Assembly (NCBI GenBank): GCA_030278955.1
Contig: JAOANR010000015.1
Span: 14,927,917-14,991,916, forward strand
DNA length: 64,000 bases
Direction: 5' to 3'
DNA from: Hygrophila difformis
Taxonomy: Eukaryota > Streptophyta > Magnoliopsida > Lamiales > Acanthaceae
A program made the translations under genes and the position numbers. Positions 43,887 through 55,899 of the stretch are shown here, in pieces (positions within the stretch are counted from its first letter, which is position 1; the number at the start of each line of letters is the position of its first letter). The notes below the pieces were generated by a model. It was given only the letters and a program-made list of their open reading frames with translations, was not told the DNA's origin and searched no databases.

Positions 43887-44744
43887 TAATATTGTTATAA
43901 TTTCATATAATATTTTTAATATAATACATTAAATAATTAGCAGTAAATTATGCATTAATACAGTGATATAATGCTAAAAATTATAAATATTTGACAACGC
44001 AAATCATTGCAGCTTCAAAAACTAGTTGCAAAAAAGTTGCAGTTAAAAATTTCTTAAATACACATAATTGATTATGGCGAACTTTTACCAAATAGGATTA
44101 ACAAATTATTTGGTACTAAAAACGCAATAATTAAAAAATCAGGCTCAAAATGTTTAAACAACACTCTGATCAGCATAAGAACTGTGGGAACAATGGCTCC
44201 ATTCACATGTTTCCTTTTGCAGGAAGTTTCTCTTCTTCATAACTTGCTTTGGGTGTTTTCATTCAGCCCTTGTAACTCCGATGTTTCCCTAATAACTCAT
44301 AACCTACAGTAGATTTTGGTCGTGGGCAAACAGGACAATCCCATGGCAACAGTGCCAAATAACCAATTACCAATTATCATAGGTCGAAGAGGATTTGGAA
44401 TGAGACCGAATTTCCTTATATTATCAAATTCCCAACTGAAAAGTATTGCTTTTGCTCGTATACCCCTGCATCTTTGGAAAAGGGAACCTGCTGGAAGAGG
44501 ATTTGGAATATTCAACAATCTGAAGTCTTGAGGTTTATAATAAGGAGACTATTAGTGAATTTCTTGATCATAAACAACTTTGTTACAAATATGTTGTAGT
44601 GCCCAAAATTCCATATCCAACTTGAATTAGTAATGAAAGAATTGAAGTGTATAGCTGCTTTGCCTGTCTATTAGTCAAATGCTACAAACTTACACATATT
44701 ATTAATACCTTAAAACCTTCTCAAGGCTTCTGTCACAGAAGCAG
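43887..44744. other. Intergenic sequence, no gene seen
   Basis: AT-rich sequence. Open frames at 44,297-44,531 exist on both strands but match no family I recognise and lack gene-like context. They are left uncalled. Confidence 0.45.
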
Positions 44745-44812
44745 AATCACACAAGACACAACATAATAACTTCACTATAATCACACAAGACACAACATAA
44801 TAACTTCACTAT
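44745..44812. repeat. 34-bp tandem duplication in the sHSP 3' flank
   Basis: AATCACACAAGACACAACAT plus 14 further bases occurs twice in tandem, 170-235 bp beyond the stop codon of the sHSP gene at 44,980-45,459. Confidence 0.85.
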
Positions 44813-44979
44813 AATCACAATAATATGGGTTACAAACGAAACTTTATATCACAAGGCAAACATGTACTACCATATACTGGAGATAACAAACACAACACCA
44901 CACAGGCTTCAAGTTCATAATCATACACAATATAACTGAAAAGCACGCGAATACGACGATTTGGCAGTCAATTAATGGA

Positions 44980-45459
44980 TTAACCAGAGATGTCAATGGC
45001 TTTAACCTCGGGCTTCTTCACTTCTTCCTTGGGCACCGTCACCGTCAGAACTCCGTTTTCCATGGCGGCCTTCACTTCCTCCAGCTTCGCATTCTCCGGC
45101 AACCTGAACCGCCGGATGAACTTGCCGCTGCTCCTCTCCACGCGGTGCCACTTATCGTTCTTCTCTTCTTGCTCCTTGCTTCTCTCCCCGCTTATCTGCA
45201 GAATAGAGCCGTCCTCAACCTCCACCTTAACTTCCTCCTTCTTCAAGCCAGGAACATCCACCTTAAACACGTGGGCCTCCGGCGTCTCTTTCCAGTCAAT
45301 CCGAGCATTGGCAATGGCGGTGGTCTCTCTGGCGGAGGATGGGGCGTTCGCCACAGAATTGGCGAAAGGGAAGCCTTCAAAAGGATCCCAAATGTCGAGG
45401 GAAAATGGGTCGAAAACGTTGCTTCGTCGGTTGCCAAAGAAGCTTGGAATCAGCGACAT
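44980..45459 (-). CDS. Cytosolic class I small heat-shock protein (17-18 kDa type), 159 aa
   Basis: This is an ATP-independent holdase chaperone that forms oligomers and binds unfolding proteins during heat stress. The N-terminus [20 protein letters not shown] is the class I signature. The alpha-crystallin domain spans about residues 50-145, with [20 protein letters not shown] and GVLTVTVPK. The C-terminal tail has the IxI-like VKAIDIS. It is intronless and intact, with a length normal for the class. Upstream, on its strand, lie TATAAATTA at about 45,574-45,582 and a heat-shock element core TTCtaGAA at 45,666-45,673. A diverged paralogue lies 8 kb away at 53,277-53,764. Confidence 0.96.
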   Translation of the reverse strand: MSLIPSFFGNRRSNVFDPFSLDIWDPFEGFPFANSVANAPSSARETTAIANARIDWKETPEAHVFKVDVPGLKKEEVKVEVEDGSILQISGERSKEQEEKNDKWHRVERSSGKFIRRFRLPENAKLEEVKAAMENGVLTVTVPKEEVKKPEVKAIDISG

Positions 45460-45572
45460 ACTGAGAGTGGATTGAAGGGATTGTGTTGTCGGCAGAAATC
45501 AAGATTTCAACTTTCAAGTATTGGAAAGGTTGTCGTGGTTATTTCCTGGTTGCAAAGCAAAACGATCTTGGA

Positions 45573-45583
45573 TAATTTATACT
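45573..45583 (-). promoter_or_regulatory. TATA box of the first sHSP gene
   Basis: On the minus strand AGTATAAATTA lies about 115 bp before the ATG, a usual position for plant sHSP genes with short 5' UTRs. Confidence 0.65.
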
Positions 45584-45653
45584 GATTCGTCGATAATTCT
45601 GTCAATTTCGAGCGAATTCTGGGGTTATCATTCGGTTTTGGGAAGTTTTACAG

Positions 45654-45674
45654 CTTCCAGGATAGTTCTAGAAG
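45654..45674 (-). promoter_or_regulatory. Heat-shock element of the first sHSP gene
   Basis: A perfect TTCtaGAA pair (45,666-45,673) with a further TTCC module at 45,655-45,658 gives a plausible HSF-binding site about 207 bp upstream of the start codon. Confidence 0.65.
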
Positions 45675-45774
45675 ATACGTGCGGATTCGGGATGCGTCTA
45701 CGTTGGACTTCAAGTTTAGGGATAACTCCAAAGAATGGCCCTATAGTCATTAGGCCAGGCACTTTCATTTGAGG

Positions 45775-46873
45775 CCCAAAGAAATCTTCACGGGAGCCGC
45801 CTACCACATATATTGTTTTGGCCCACTAATAAAATCACTTGTGCTTATTCATTTTTAGAATAATTTATATATATATTATTCTCTTTTTTTTGGGGTGAAA
45901 ATATATTATTCTCTTTCAATAAATTTTATCATAATAATAATATTAAATTTCGGCCCTGTTTTAACATTTATTTATTCGGTAATATAGTACTTAACAAAAA
46001 ATTTGTGATTTATGTTAAAAGAAAAACTTATTATGAAATTTTTTTGGGTAAATTACCGGTATTCTCAAGTCACAATGGTCCAAAACTAATTACTCGATGA
46101 TCTACGTGGGCAATTAAGAGCGCATTTCCCAAAGCAGTTTTTTGTATACACAAGGCTCAAACCCGGCCGATACCTTACTTAAGCGACTAGAGTCAATCCA
46201 CTTATGTCGACTGCTGTTGGTAATTTATAATGAAAATTTAATAATTTTTCTTTCTGAATTTCAATTTTCAAATCATGAGTTATTAATACATGCATATATA
46301 TGAAAAGGGGCTGGGTAATCCAAATCACCAAAATCGCTTGTGCTCATGAAGCTAGGTTAAGATTTCATTTTATATATATTGACTGTCGTTATCTTCATTT
46401 ATTTGTGATCAGCCTAGGTAACGGGAACGTTGGTTTACAGTTTACACTCCTTTATCAAGTTCAAACTTTGGTTGCAAACATTTACCAAAAAAAAAAAAAA
46501 AGAAAAAGGAAAAGAAAAAAGAAAGAGGAAGCAAAAGAAGAACGTTAACGCTATAGGACTTAAAGTTATTTCACGAATTAAGAAGCAAACCATTAAAAAA
46601 AAATCATAAATCACAAATTTATCATGCTTATTATTGTAAAGCAAAGTAATTCAATACATTTGGGTTGTGAACAACCTTCATCATATCCCATTACAATATA
46701 CTGAAATAATGAGCTTCAGTAATTTTTATAATACATACATTCCCAATTAATTTATTTTTCTGAATAGATTTCAAATGAATGAATACAAATATAAATCCAG
46801 TATATACGTGCACGCCTGTGTATATGTGTGTATATAAATCATAAATGTGTGTGTGGTTCTGTAACTTTAGCAT
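45775..46873. other. Intergenic sequence between the sHSP and polygalacturonase genes
   Basis: AT-rich sequence with an A/G-rich run near 46,486-46,540. It holds the polygalacturonase 3' flank. No further gene was found. Confidence 0.5.
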
Positions 46874-48756
46874 CTAGAAGCAGCTTGTTGGCCTGACAAC
46901 TCCGGTGGATGTCCCCCCGGCGTTGTCACAATAAGCCGTCGCCGGTTTGTCATTATTCTTGTAAGAAAGGTTTACTTCCTTCAATATTATTCCATCGCAC
47001 GGCTCGGCTTTGCTGCAATCGAATTTTACTGCAACTTGTGTGGCCGATGTCCCTTTTATGTCTTCATATCTCACACCACTGATCTTCACGCCAGATCCCT
47101 ACACAAATTCAATAAAAGAATATAGTAAAACATATATAGATCATTAGACATTCAAATATATGTAAGTACGCACTTCGTTAGGACAATTTTGGTGGTTTGG
47201 GCAGTAATTTTGATCAATGATAATAGGGTTTTCGACGTTGGACATGGTGACATGTTGGTACACGATATCCCTCACGAATCCACTACTCGGCCTCGCCCAT
47301 GTCTTGATCCTCAAACCATTCGTAGTTCCAGCGAATGCAACTGTTTTAACGGTCACGTTCTGTACTCCGGCCTCGTTCTCTGTCCATCCTAGGCTTCCGA
47401 TGCTGTACAAAATTCATCCAATTTTGATCATAAATACTTATAATTTGTTTTTTCATAATTTTTTTCAATTTTCAAAACTATCCCACAAATATCGAATTAG
47501 ACGAATCCGTCCCATAACTATCCTAATCATCGCCGAATCCGTCCATGAACCGATTTTTTCGCTAATTATCACCGAACCCGTCCCATAACTTCCCTAATGG
47601 TGGGATGGGTTCGGCGATGATTAAGGTAGTTATGGGACGGGTTCGACGATAATTAGCGAAAAAACCGGGTTCATGGACGGGTTCGACTATGATTAGGATA
47701 GTTATGGGACGAATTCGTCTAATTCAATATTTGTGAGACTGTTTTGGAAAATTTTTTTAAACTATGGGACGATATGAGTTTTTTTACCATGGATGAATTA
47801 TGATTATTCTATTAATATGCGACTGTTTAAGAAATTGTTCAATCTTATGGTATGATTTGGACATTTTTCCGGACATATAAGTGATGCATAATTAGGTTCA
47901 TGAACGTGTATATACCTTACACCATGGCCGGGGCCACACACTATGTTTTCAATCCACAAGTTGGAGGCGCCAGGACCGATAGAAATGCAATCATCCCCTG
48001 TGGCAATGCGAGCGTTTGTAATAGTAACTCCGGACGAATGCGACACATGAATGCCGTCTGTGTTAGGGCTGTCGCCAGGTGCTGAGACTTTCACATTGGT
48101 GAGCATCGCGTCTTGGCTTCCATAAATTAAAATGTGAAACATTTGGCTATTTAATGAGGTTAACCCGTTGATCACTATGTTCTTGGAACTGTAGAATGCC
48201 AATGACTGCAAAACAATGAACGTAAGAAACCCTAGAGATTACTTTGAGCAGAGTTATATTTTTGTGATTGAATGGAGATGTATTATAAGACAGGAACTAG
48301 TCCACATGGATCTCATCTTACTGTTGCTCCTTTAGGACAACTCTTGCCGGAATCCTTACAAGCCCACAATGCATTTCCTTGGCCATCTAGGGTTCCGCCA
48401 TAGATGGAAACTCCGGTGACATCTTCGAACTGCAGCCACTTACCAGTCTTCCCGTGATCATTATAATTAGATGGAGCAACCAAAGTCCCATCAATGCGCA
48501 TCTCAATTGCGTCATTTTTGCATGACTTGCCCGAGAAATTTATGCTTCGCAGAAGGTACCTTCCCGGAGGCACATATATGGTGGATGGGGTGGTGACAGT
48601 GCATGCTGCATTCCATGCACGAAGAAATGCCTCCGTGCAATCAAAGCTCCCATCGGATTTTGCTCCGAATGACTTCACATTGTATGAGGGATTGGCAGCA
48701 AATGAAGAAGACGAGTAGAAAACAAGGGCAAATATGAAAAGTCGACAAAAGTTCAT
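46874..48756 (-). CDS. Polygalacturonase (GH28), four exons, 392 aa
   Basis: A secreted enzyme that hydrolyses alpha-1,4-galacturonan in pectin. The exons are 48,756-48,322, 48,205-47,916, 47,402-47,174 and 47,098-46,874, with GT/AG borders and a continuous 393-codon frame. Residues 1-20 form a signal peptide (hydrophobic, ending SSFA). Catalytic motifs are SPNTDG (D195), GDDC (D216, D217), CGPGHG (H239) and RIKTW (R273, K275), and Cys residues are conserved to the C-terminal SCF. The length and lack of a long propeptide suit the exo/pollen-type clade, but the clade is not proven. Intron 2 contains an inverted-repeat element, and the promoter has an 81-bp tandem duplication with two TATA boxes. 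Confidence 0.95.
47458..47765. mobile_element. Foldback (MITE-like) element in polygalacturonase intron 2
   Basis: Left and right halves are long imperfect inverted repeats meeting near 47,595, including GTCCCATAACTATCCTAAT (47,509) against its inverse near 47,692-47,711. It would form a hairpin with arms of about 140 bases. Superfamily and target duplication are unclear. Confidence 0.7.
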
Positions 48757-48773
48757 TGTACTAGTATAATTTA

Positions 48774-48935
48774 GTGTAAGAATTGAAGGGGTTTTGAAAT
48801 GTATGAGTGTAATTGTTTGTGGGTTTTGGAAGGACCAAATGAGAAGTATTTATAGTGTAAGAATTGAAAGGTTTTTGAAATGTATGAGTGTAATTGTTTG
48901 TGGGTTTTGGAAGGAGCAAAGGAGAGGTATTTATA
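48774..48935 (-). promoter_or_regulatory. Tandemly duplicated core promoter of the polygalacturonase gene
   Basis: Two 81-bp direct repeats (48,774-48,854 and 48,855-48,935), nearly identical, each end on the coding strand with TATAAATA (48,847-48,854 and 48,928-48,935). The TATA boxes are about 91 and 172 bp upstream of the ATG. Either could set the transcription start. Confidence 0.8.
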
Positions 48936-48956
48936 GGATGAGATTTCTATTACTAG

Positions 48957-49166
48957 TACGTTTTAAGGTAAGTGCATGATCATAATTAGGAGTGGGTGCC
49001 AAATTAATCTGGTGAGGATTACTGTTTAATTAATTGTATGTTAGGCTTAAAAAGGGTGGTTTTGTAGTAATAGAACAGTGATAAACGTTTTTATATGTCT
49101 TGGTTACGTAACTTATCCCATGCAGATTTGTGATTTTTGAATGAATTTTGGTCATCGTGTAAAATG

Positions 49167-49197
<31 letters not shown>

Positions 49198-50061
49198 GAA
49201 CGGGGATTCGGAGGCTATAACACGTGCATATAATTTGACTTTGTGATGAAGATGACATATGGGTCAGTTTCGTGGGGAGTAAGAATCTTACAATGAGAGG
49301 GTAAATGATTGCTTGTTAAAAATGATGTACAAAAGTCTACTCTTTATACTATTTCCCCCAACCTAACCCTCATCACCTTCATTCGTTATCCATACTATGT
49401 AACATACAATGTGCGTATATCTTTATAGTTTAATTTCTTTTTCTTTCTTGTTTTATTTATTTATGAATTTTTTTGTTTGTTTGTGTTTTTTTCAAATACA
49501 ATGGGAACTAGAAGATTTTATTCAGCGATAAGGAAAGGACGGAACACGTGGATTTTATTAATGCATGTCAAACCTCGGTTTTGGCTCTATAACTATTAAC
49601 GATCATACGTAATTACTAATAAGTACAATACACATAGCAATCAACATAAAACATAATAATTTTTCACGTCACCGTTATCCAAAAAAAACATAAAACATAA
49701 TAATCAACTAAAAAGTTAAACACTAAAAAGTTAAAATTGACCAACACTACAAAATTTTTCCATTCTATAAAAATTTTCTATTATAGCGACCAAATTTTGT
49801 TTGTAAAATTTAGTTACTAAAGAGAGTATTGACCGAACTTACAACCCAAATTTTCAAGCTACCAAATCCATAATTACAATTGGGTTTTATCATGCATGCC
49901 TTTCATATCAAAATTTCTTTTCAATGTATATTTTTTTTATGTTATATATTGTACGTTACAATATTTTCACATATACATTAATTCAATTCATACATAATAG
50001 GAATTGGAGACTTAGTACAAATGGAAATTTGGTACAATATCCTTAATTCTTATTATTCAGA
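48957..50061. other. AT-rich intergenic sequence with T-run
   Basis: Contains a T-run (about 49,170-49,197). At 49,744-49,870 a fragment begins CACTACAAAATTTTTCC and has GCTACCAAATCC, possibly a decayed relative of the CACTA-like MITE at 43,056. No gene was found. Confidence 0.45.
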
Positions 50062-51523
50062 CTAGTATTTCTCCCACCCAATGGGCGGAAATTATGGACA
50101 ATATAAATAAGATTATCCAATTTAACAAATAAAATTGTTCAATTTTATTATGTCAATTACATTCCCCAACCTCCTTAAACTATTTTAAGCATTACATGAG
50201 TACATCTATACATTGCATACAAATCGACCAACATATGTCATTATCAATATTTAAATATTACAATTTAGTATCTTAAAAAATACTTATAGTACAAACAATA
50301 GTTGAAACGACAGAAAATGAAAAAAAGAAAGATAAAAACATTTTTACTTACAACACTAATGTGATACATTGACAAAAGAAAGTACGTGAAATCGTATTGT
50401 ACTCGATAATTGATTATTGATATTGATTCACCCTAAAGTATTGAGATATTAGAAATTTCATAAAGATATAGATGTTTCCAAATTAAATTAGAAAAATATA
50501 AGCAATACTCTTGTAAATGAATCCATTGACAAATTAAAATGACTATAGTTTCATCAACTTATTGTCGTATTGCAGTTTATCTAATTCAGTTAATTTATCT
50601 AATTCAAATATTTACTATTCATTATTGAATATAATATCAATCTATAAAGTACTTTTAATAATTTATAATATATTCTTTATCTATAATTTTAATTAATAGA
50701 GTATTCGTCAAGAATAATAGCAAATATTGAAATTATATTTAAAGAATAAATATAATATCAGCCCATAAAGTTTTTGTTACATCCTTTATTTGGTAGTATA
50801 CTTCACCTATAATAATTAATGATATTAAATTATCTAATGTGAATTTTGCTCGAATTTGGTTCCCTATATTTTGAAAATGCATGATAATTTGTTTTTTCTT
50901 TTTTGGTATAATTCCTTCATTTTTATAGAAAAAATGGATTGATTTTTGCTACTGTTTATTATTCAACTATCAACCCATAAAGTTTTTGTTACATCTTTAT
51001 TTGGTAATATTCTTTATCTATAATAATTAATGAAATTCAATTATCTAAGTGAATTTCACTAAACTTTAGTTCTCCTAGTGCACTAAGTTTTTTTCGAATA
51101 ATTCCTTTATTTTTATAGTGAAAATGAAATTCAATTATCTAAAGTAAATTTCACTAAAATTTAGTTCTCCTATATTTTGAAAGTGTACTATGTTTTTTTT
51201 TAATAATTCATTCATTTTTATAGTGAAAAAAAATTGAGTTTTACTTTTGTTTATTATTCAACTTTGACTAATGCTTATACAACATCTATATAAGAAAAAA
51301 CAGAGTCAAGTTTATCATGTAGTGTGAAATTATCAAATTTTTAGAATTTTTTCTTGTACATATTTTGAATTATTGATGAGTTATTAATAATTCGATATGT
51401 GTATTGGATTGCGTGCAAAAAGTGAATGTTGAGGAAATAGATAGGTTATTGTTTATAAGGAAATTTTTATAAGAGAAAATTGATAGGTTACTATTTATAA
51501 AAGTATGTTATTATTCATATATA
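50062..51523 (-). mobile_element. Helitron-like element 1 (non-autonomous)
   Basis: On the minus strand the 3' end has an imperfect GC hairpin (CCGCCC/GGGTGG around ATT), a short spacer and terminal CTAG followed by T (CTAG at 50,062-50,065), the Helitron signature. The body is about 1.45 kb, AT-rich, with no Rep/helicase gene. It is similar along its length to the next copy. Its 5' end appears displaced to about 52,892-52,900 because copy 2 inserted there. Confidence 0.6.
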
Positions 51524-52236
51524 CTAGTATATCTCCCGCCCAATGGGCGGAAATTATGGACAATATGAATAAAATTATCTAATTTAACAAACAAAATTGA
51601 ACAATTTTATTATATTGATTATATTCCCCAACCTCTTTAAACTATTTTAAGCATTACATTAGTACATCTATACATTGCATAGAAATCGACCAACATATGT
51701 CATTATTAATATTTATATATTACAATTTAGTATCTTAAAAAATACTTATACTACAAACAATAGTTGAAAGGACAAAATAATAAAACAGCAAAGATAAAAA
51801 CATTTCTATTCACGACTCTAATGTCATACATTGAAAAAGAAAGTACTTAAATTATAAGAAATACTCTTGTAAATGAATCCATTAACAAATTAAAATGACT
51901 ATAGTTTCATCAACTATTATCATATTGCAGTTTATCTAATTTAGTTAATTTATTTAATATGAATATTTGTTATTCATTAATGAATATAATATTAATCTAT
52001 AAAGTACTTATTAATAATTTACAATATATTCTTTAACTATAATTTAAACTAATAGAGTATTGGTTAAGAATAATAACAAATATTGAAATTCTATTTAAAA
52101 AATAAATATAATATCAACCCGTAAAGTTTTTGTTACATCCTTTATTTGGTAGTATCCTTTATATATAATAATTAATGAAATTAAATTATCTAATGAGAAT
52201 TTCGCTTGAATTTGGTTCTCCTATATTTTGAAAGTG

Positions 52237-52316
<80 letters not shown>

Positions 52317-52891
52317 TACCTTCATTTTTATAGTGAAAATGGATTAATTTTTGCTACTATTTATTATTCAACTATCAACCCATAAAGTTTTTGTTACATC
52401 TTTTATTTGGTACTTTATCTATAATAGTAATTAATTAAATTAAATTATCTAACGTGAATTTCTCTCAAATTTGGTTCTCCTATATTTTGAAAGTGCACTA
52501 TGTTTGTTTTTTTATATTATAATTCCTTCATTTGTATAGTGAAAATAAATTGAGTTTTGCTAATGTTTATGATTCAACTTTCACTAATGCTTATACAACA
52601 TCTATATAAGAAGAAACATAGTCAAGTGGGATCTCGTTAGATTCGTCTCATCATGTAGTTTTGAAATATCGAATTTTTAAAATTTATTCTTGTACACATT
52701 TTGAATTATTCATGAATTATTGATCATTAGAAACATGTATTGGATTGCGTACAGAAAGTGAAAGTTGATAAAATAGATAGGTTACTGTTCATAAGGGGAT
52801 TTTTTGTGAGAGAGAAGTGATAGATTACACTTCATAAGAGTAAGAATAGGTTACTGTTCATAAGGGATATTGTTTTTATATATTATATGGA
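51524..52891 (-). mobile_element. Helitron-like element 2, inserted in the 5' end of element 1
   Basis: It runs from CTAG (51,524-51,527), preceded on the minus strand by the hairpin CCGCCC-ATT-GGGCGG, to a 5' TC (52,890-52,891), lying between A and T as expected for Helitrons. It is 1,368 bp, including an (ATT)n expansion, and has no coding capacity. Confidence 0.6.
52229..52313. repeat. (ATT)n microsatellite
   Basis: About 28 uninterrupted ATT triplets inside Helitron-like element 2. The corresponding position in element 1 has no such expansion. Confidence 0.95.
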
Positions 52892-52899
52892 TTATATAA

Positions 52900-53276
52900 A
52901 TTGGAAATTGATCCCATCCTGATACCTATAACTTTTAAATTGGAGATTAATAGGTTCTTTTTGTTCATTTATAATTTATGAAATGTAATTTGTGTGATAT
53001 GAAGTGACAAAAGAATTATCAGACGCATTGCATCCTCAAATTTAAATCTTTGAAAACATGGAATGAGCTAGCAAACATTACATACATTAAATTTGCAATA
53101 TTTGACTGAATATCCATTATAAAGCGAGGTGCGGTAATGGCATTTACTTGACACAGAAAGCGACACTTATAAAGCATTTAAGACACATCATTGATAATAA
53201 CAGAAATTCACACAACGAAAACAAGCAATTACATAATTCAACAAGCCAATACTATTATATATGATCTATTCCTCCC
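52900..53276. other. 3' flank of the second sHSP gene
   Basis: AT-rich sequence, probably including the 3' UTR of the sHSP copy. Nothing else was recognised. Confidence 0.5.
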
Positions 53277-53764
53277 TTAACCTGCAGAGATGTCAATAGC
53301 TTTAACCTCAGGCTTCTTCATTTCTTTCTTGGGCACCGTCACCGTCAGAACTCCGTACTTTTCCATGGCCGCGCTTACTTCCTCCAGCTTCGCGTTCTCC
53401 GGCAGCCTGAACCGCCGTACGAACTTGCCGCTGCTCCTCTCCACGCGGTGCCATTTATCGTTCTTCTCTTCTTGCTCCTTGCTTCTCTCCCCGCTTATCT
53501 GCAGGATCGACCCGTCCTCAACCTCCACCTTGACTTCCTCCTTCTTCAACCCAGGTACATCCACCTTGAACACGTGGGCGTGGGGAATCTCTTTCCAGTC
53601 GATGTGGGCATTGGCAATGGCGGTGGTCTCTCTGGCAGAGGATGGGGCGGGGCGTCGGAGGAGAAAGGGAAGCCCTGAAAGAGATCCCAAATGTCGAGGG
53701 AATTAAATGGGTCGAAGACATTGGTGCTCTGTCGGTTGCCAAAGAAGGTAGGAATCAACGACAT
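53277..53764 (-). pseudogene. Second class I small heat-shock protein copy, frameshifted near its N-terminal junction
   Basis: The ATG at 53,764 opens the class I N-terminus MSLIPTFFGNRQ, but the frame shifts at about 53,648-53,656, inside the [12 protein letters not shown] junction. The alpha-crystallin domain ([29 protein letters not shown]) therefore continues in another frame, open from 53,690. Compared with the intact paralogue at 44,980 the domain is conserved, with a one-codon expansion (EKYG for ENG). A protein starting at an internal ATG (53,690) would keep the domain but lose the native N-terminal arm needed for oligomer and client binding. Either a recent pseudogene or a sequencing error would explain it. 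Confidence 0.8.
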
Positions 53765-53881
53765 TTTGAGATCAATTGATTGATTGTAGGGATTGTGTTG
53801 TCGGCAAAACTGAAGATTTATAGTGCAGTGGAGATTATTTGGTGTAGAACTGGGATGAAGAGACAACAAGGTCCTGAGGAT

Positions 53882-53892
53882 GATTTATATGG
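53882..53892 (-). promoter_or_regulatory. TATA box of the second sHSP copy
   Basis: CCATATAAATC on the minus strand lies about 120 bp before the ATG, matching the TATA position in the first sHSP gene. Confidence 0.6.
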
Positions 53893-53958
53893 GCTCTCAT
53901 CGATAATTCTGGCAATTTCGCGCGAATTCCGGAACTTGGCATTTGGACATTCTTAAGG

Positions 53959-55186
53959 GGAAAAAAGGATAAATAGGTCTTTTTTCCTTTCAAAAAATTC
54001 AAATCAGTCCTTTTTCTATTTTATTACCAAAACAGTCCTCTACAAATGCTAATTATGTTCAAATCAGTCCTTTTTTCACTAATTATATTCTAATTGCTGA
54101 CGTGGCAAGGGTTTTAATTTAAACCTGACACGTGTGCATAATATTAGTCATTTTTCTTTTATCTTTTGCCAATTCAGTCCTAAACTTTTATTTTGTTCTA
54201 TTTAGTCCTCTACCCCAATCACTCATTTTTATATTAATTGGCCTCAAACCTTTCAAATTATTTCATTTTAGGCCCAGAACCTTAAATTTTTTATTATTAC
54301 TAATCCATTATCAAATAAATGCACAACATACTTCCATAAATAAAATTAAACACCAAACCTCATATATTGGGTTCGACTGCTTTGTTATCGGGTCTTTCAA
54401 GTACTGGAATTTTACGGACTCTCTCTAATAACCACTCGACCGCAACCGATTGTTCATTGGTTTTGGTTTCCTTCAGTAACAATCAACAGAATCTTACTTT
54501 GCGTCCTACCTTAGGATGTAGCAATATTTGAGTAAATGATTTAACTTGAATTTTTGGAAGGTTATGGATACAGGAAGCCTTGGTTTTATTGAAAAATATT
54601 AATATTATTAAAAATATTTAAAAAATAGCCTGAATTTTATTGTCCACAAAGTATGATTGTGCTGATTGTTGCTGAAGGAAACCAAAACCAATGGATCATC
54701 GTTACGGTCGGGTGGTTAGAGAGAGTCCGTAAAATTCGGAACTTCGAAGACCCGGTAACAAGGCGGTCAAACCCAATGTATGAGGTTTGGTATTTAATTT
54801 TATTTACGGAAGTATGTTGGGCATTTATTTGATAAATGTATTAGTAATAATAAAAAAAATTAAGGTTCTGGGCCTAAAATGAAATAATTTGAAAGGTTTG
54901 AGGCCAATTAATATAAAAATGAGTGATTGGGGTAGAGGACTAAATAGAACAAAATAAAAGTTTAGGACTGAATTGGCAAAAGATAAAAGAAAAAGGACTA
55001 ATATTATGCACACGTGTCAGGTTTAAATTAAAACCATTGCCATGTCAGCAATTAGAATATAATTAGTGAAAAAAGGACTGATTTGAACATAATTAGCATT
55101 TGTAGAGGACTGTTTTGGTAATAAAATAGAAAAATGACTGATTTGAATTTTTTGAAAAGAAAAAGGACCTATTTATCCTTTTTTCC
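53959..55186. mobile_element. Long-TIR non-autonomous MULE, 1.23 kb, in the sHSP promoter
   Basis: Inverted arms of about 450 bp begin GGAAAAAAGGATAAATAGGTC at each end. The flanks ATTCTTAAGG (53,949-53,958) and AATCTTAAGG (55,187-55,196) are a 10-bp duplication with one mismatch, fitting MULEs. The centre has no transposase. It lies between the sHSP TATA box and its heat-shock element. Confidence 0.88.
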
Positions 55187-55215
55187 AATCTTAAGGCTTC
55201 AACTTCCAGTTTTTA

Positions 55216-55232
55216 TTTATTCTAGAAGGCTC
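55216..55232 (-). promoter_or_regulatory. Displaced heat-shock element of the second sHSP copy
   Basis: TTCtaGAA at 55,220-55,227 with ACTTCCAG nearby matches the heat-shock element context of the first sHSP gene. It is now 1,456 bp from the ATG. Subtracting the MULE and its duplication leaves about 218 bp, close to the 207 bp of the intact paralogue. Confidence 0.65.
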
Positions 55233-55899
55233 GCGTGACTTCTAGGTACTCTTGGACTTCAAGTATTGGATTAATTGAGAGGCCCAATGAAAATATACCC
55301 GACGCCATTATTGTATGGCCCACTAGATAAATACCTATGCGACAGATTATTTGGGCTGGCCTGGTATCTCGTGATCCAGTTACATACTATAATTAGGTTG
55401 TGTTTGGAGTGTGTAAGGGTTTAGATGGAATTTAAATTCATAGCCCAAATTTCTTGGTGTAGATTGGATAATAATAATAAGGGGTAGTTTGGGAGAGGGA
55501 CCTTTTGAAACATGATATTAGGGTCAAAGACCCCCTTTTCATAAGTTTAGAGATAGGGACCCCAAAACTTTGAAAATTAATTAACATTTAAAGATTAACC
55601 TGTTCTAAAATGATTGATGAGAAATATTAAAATATCCTTAATATTATTATTATTTATTTATTTATATTTAATTTACTGATTATTATTAATTAATTTATTA
55701 TTATTATTTATTATTTAATTAATTTATTATTATTATTTATTATTTAATTAATTATTTATTATTATTATTATTATTAAATATTTTTATCCTTCTTATCTAG
55801 TGGTTCTGTGTATTGTGTATTTTTATCGAACAATCTAGTATATGAAAAGTGAAAGACTTATATTGTAGTAAATATTCTGTTGTGTTTGTTCTTATAATA
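55233..55899. other. Intergenic sequence with ATT-rich low-complexity tract
   Basis: 55,640-55,785 is a degenerate TTATTA/TTTATT tract. No gene was found. The left boundary of the viral insertion is uncertain in this stretch. Confidence 0.5.

Noticed and set aside
44297..44531. Small genes on either strand
   Set aside because: Frames are open on both strands but without homology, a promoter or a splice pattern.
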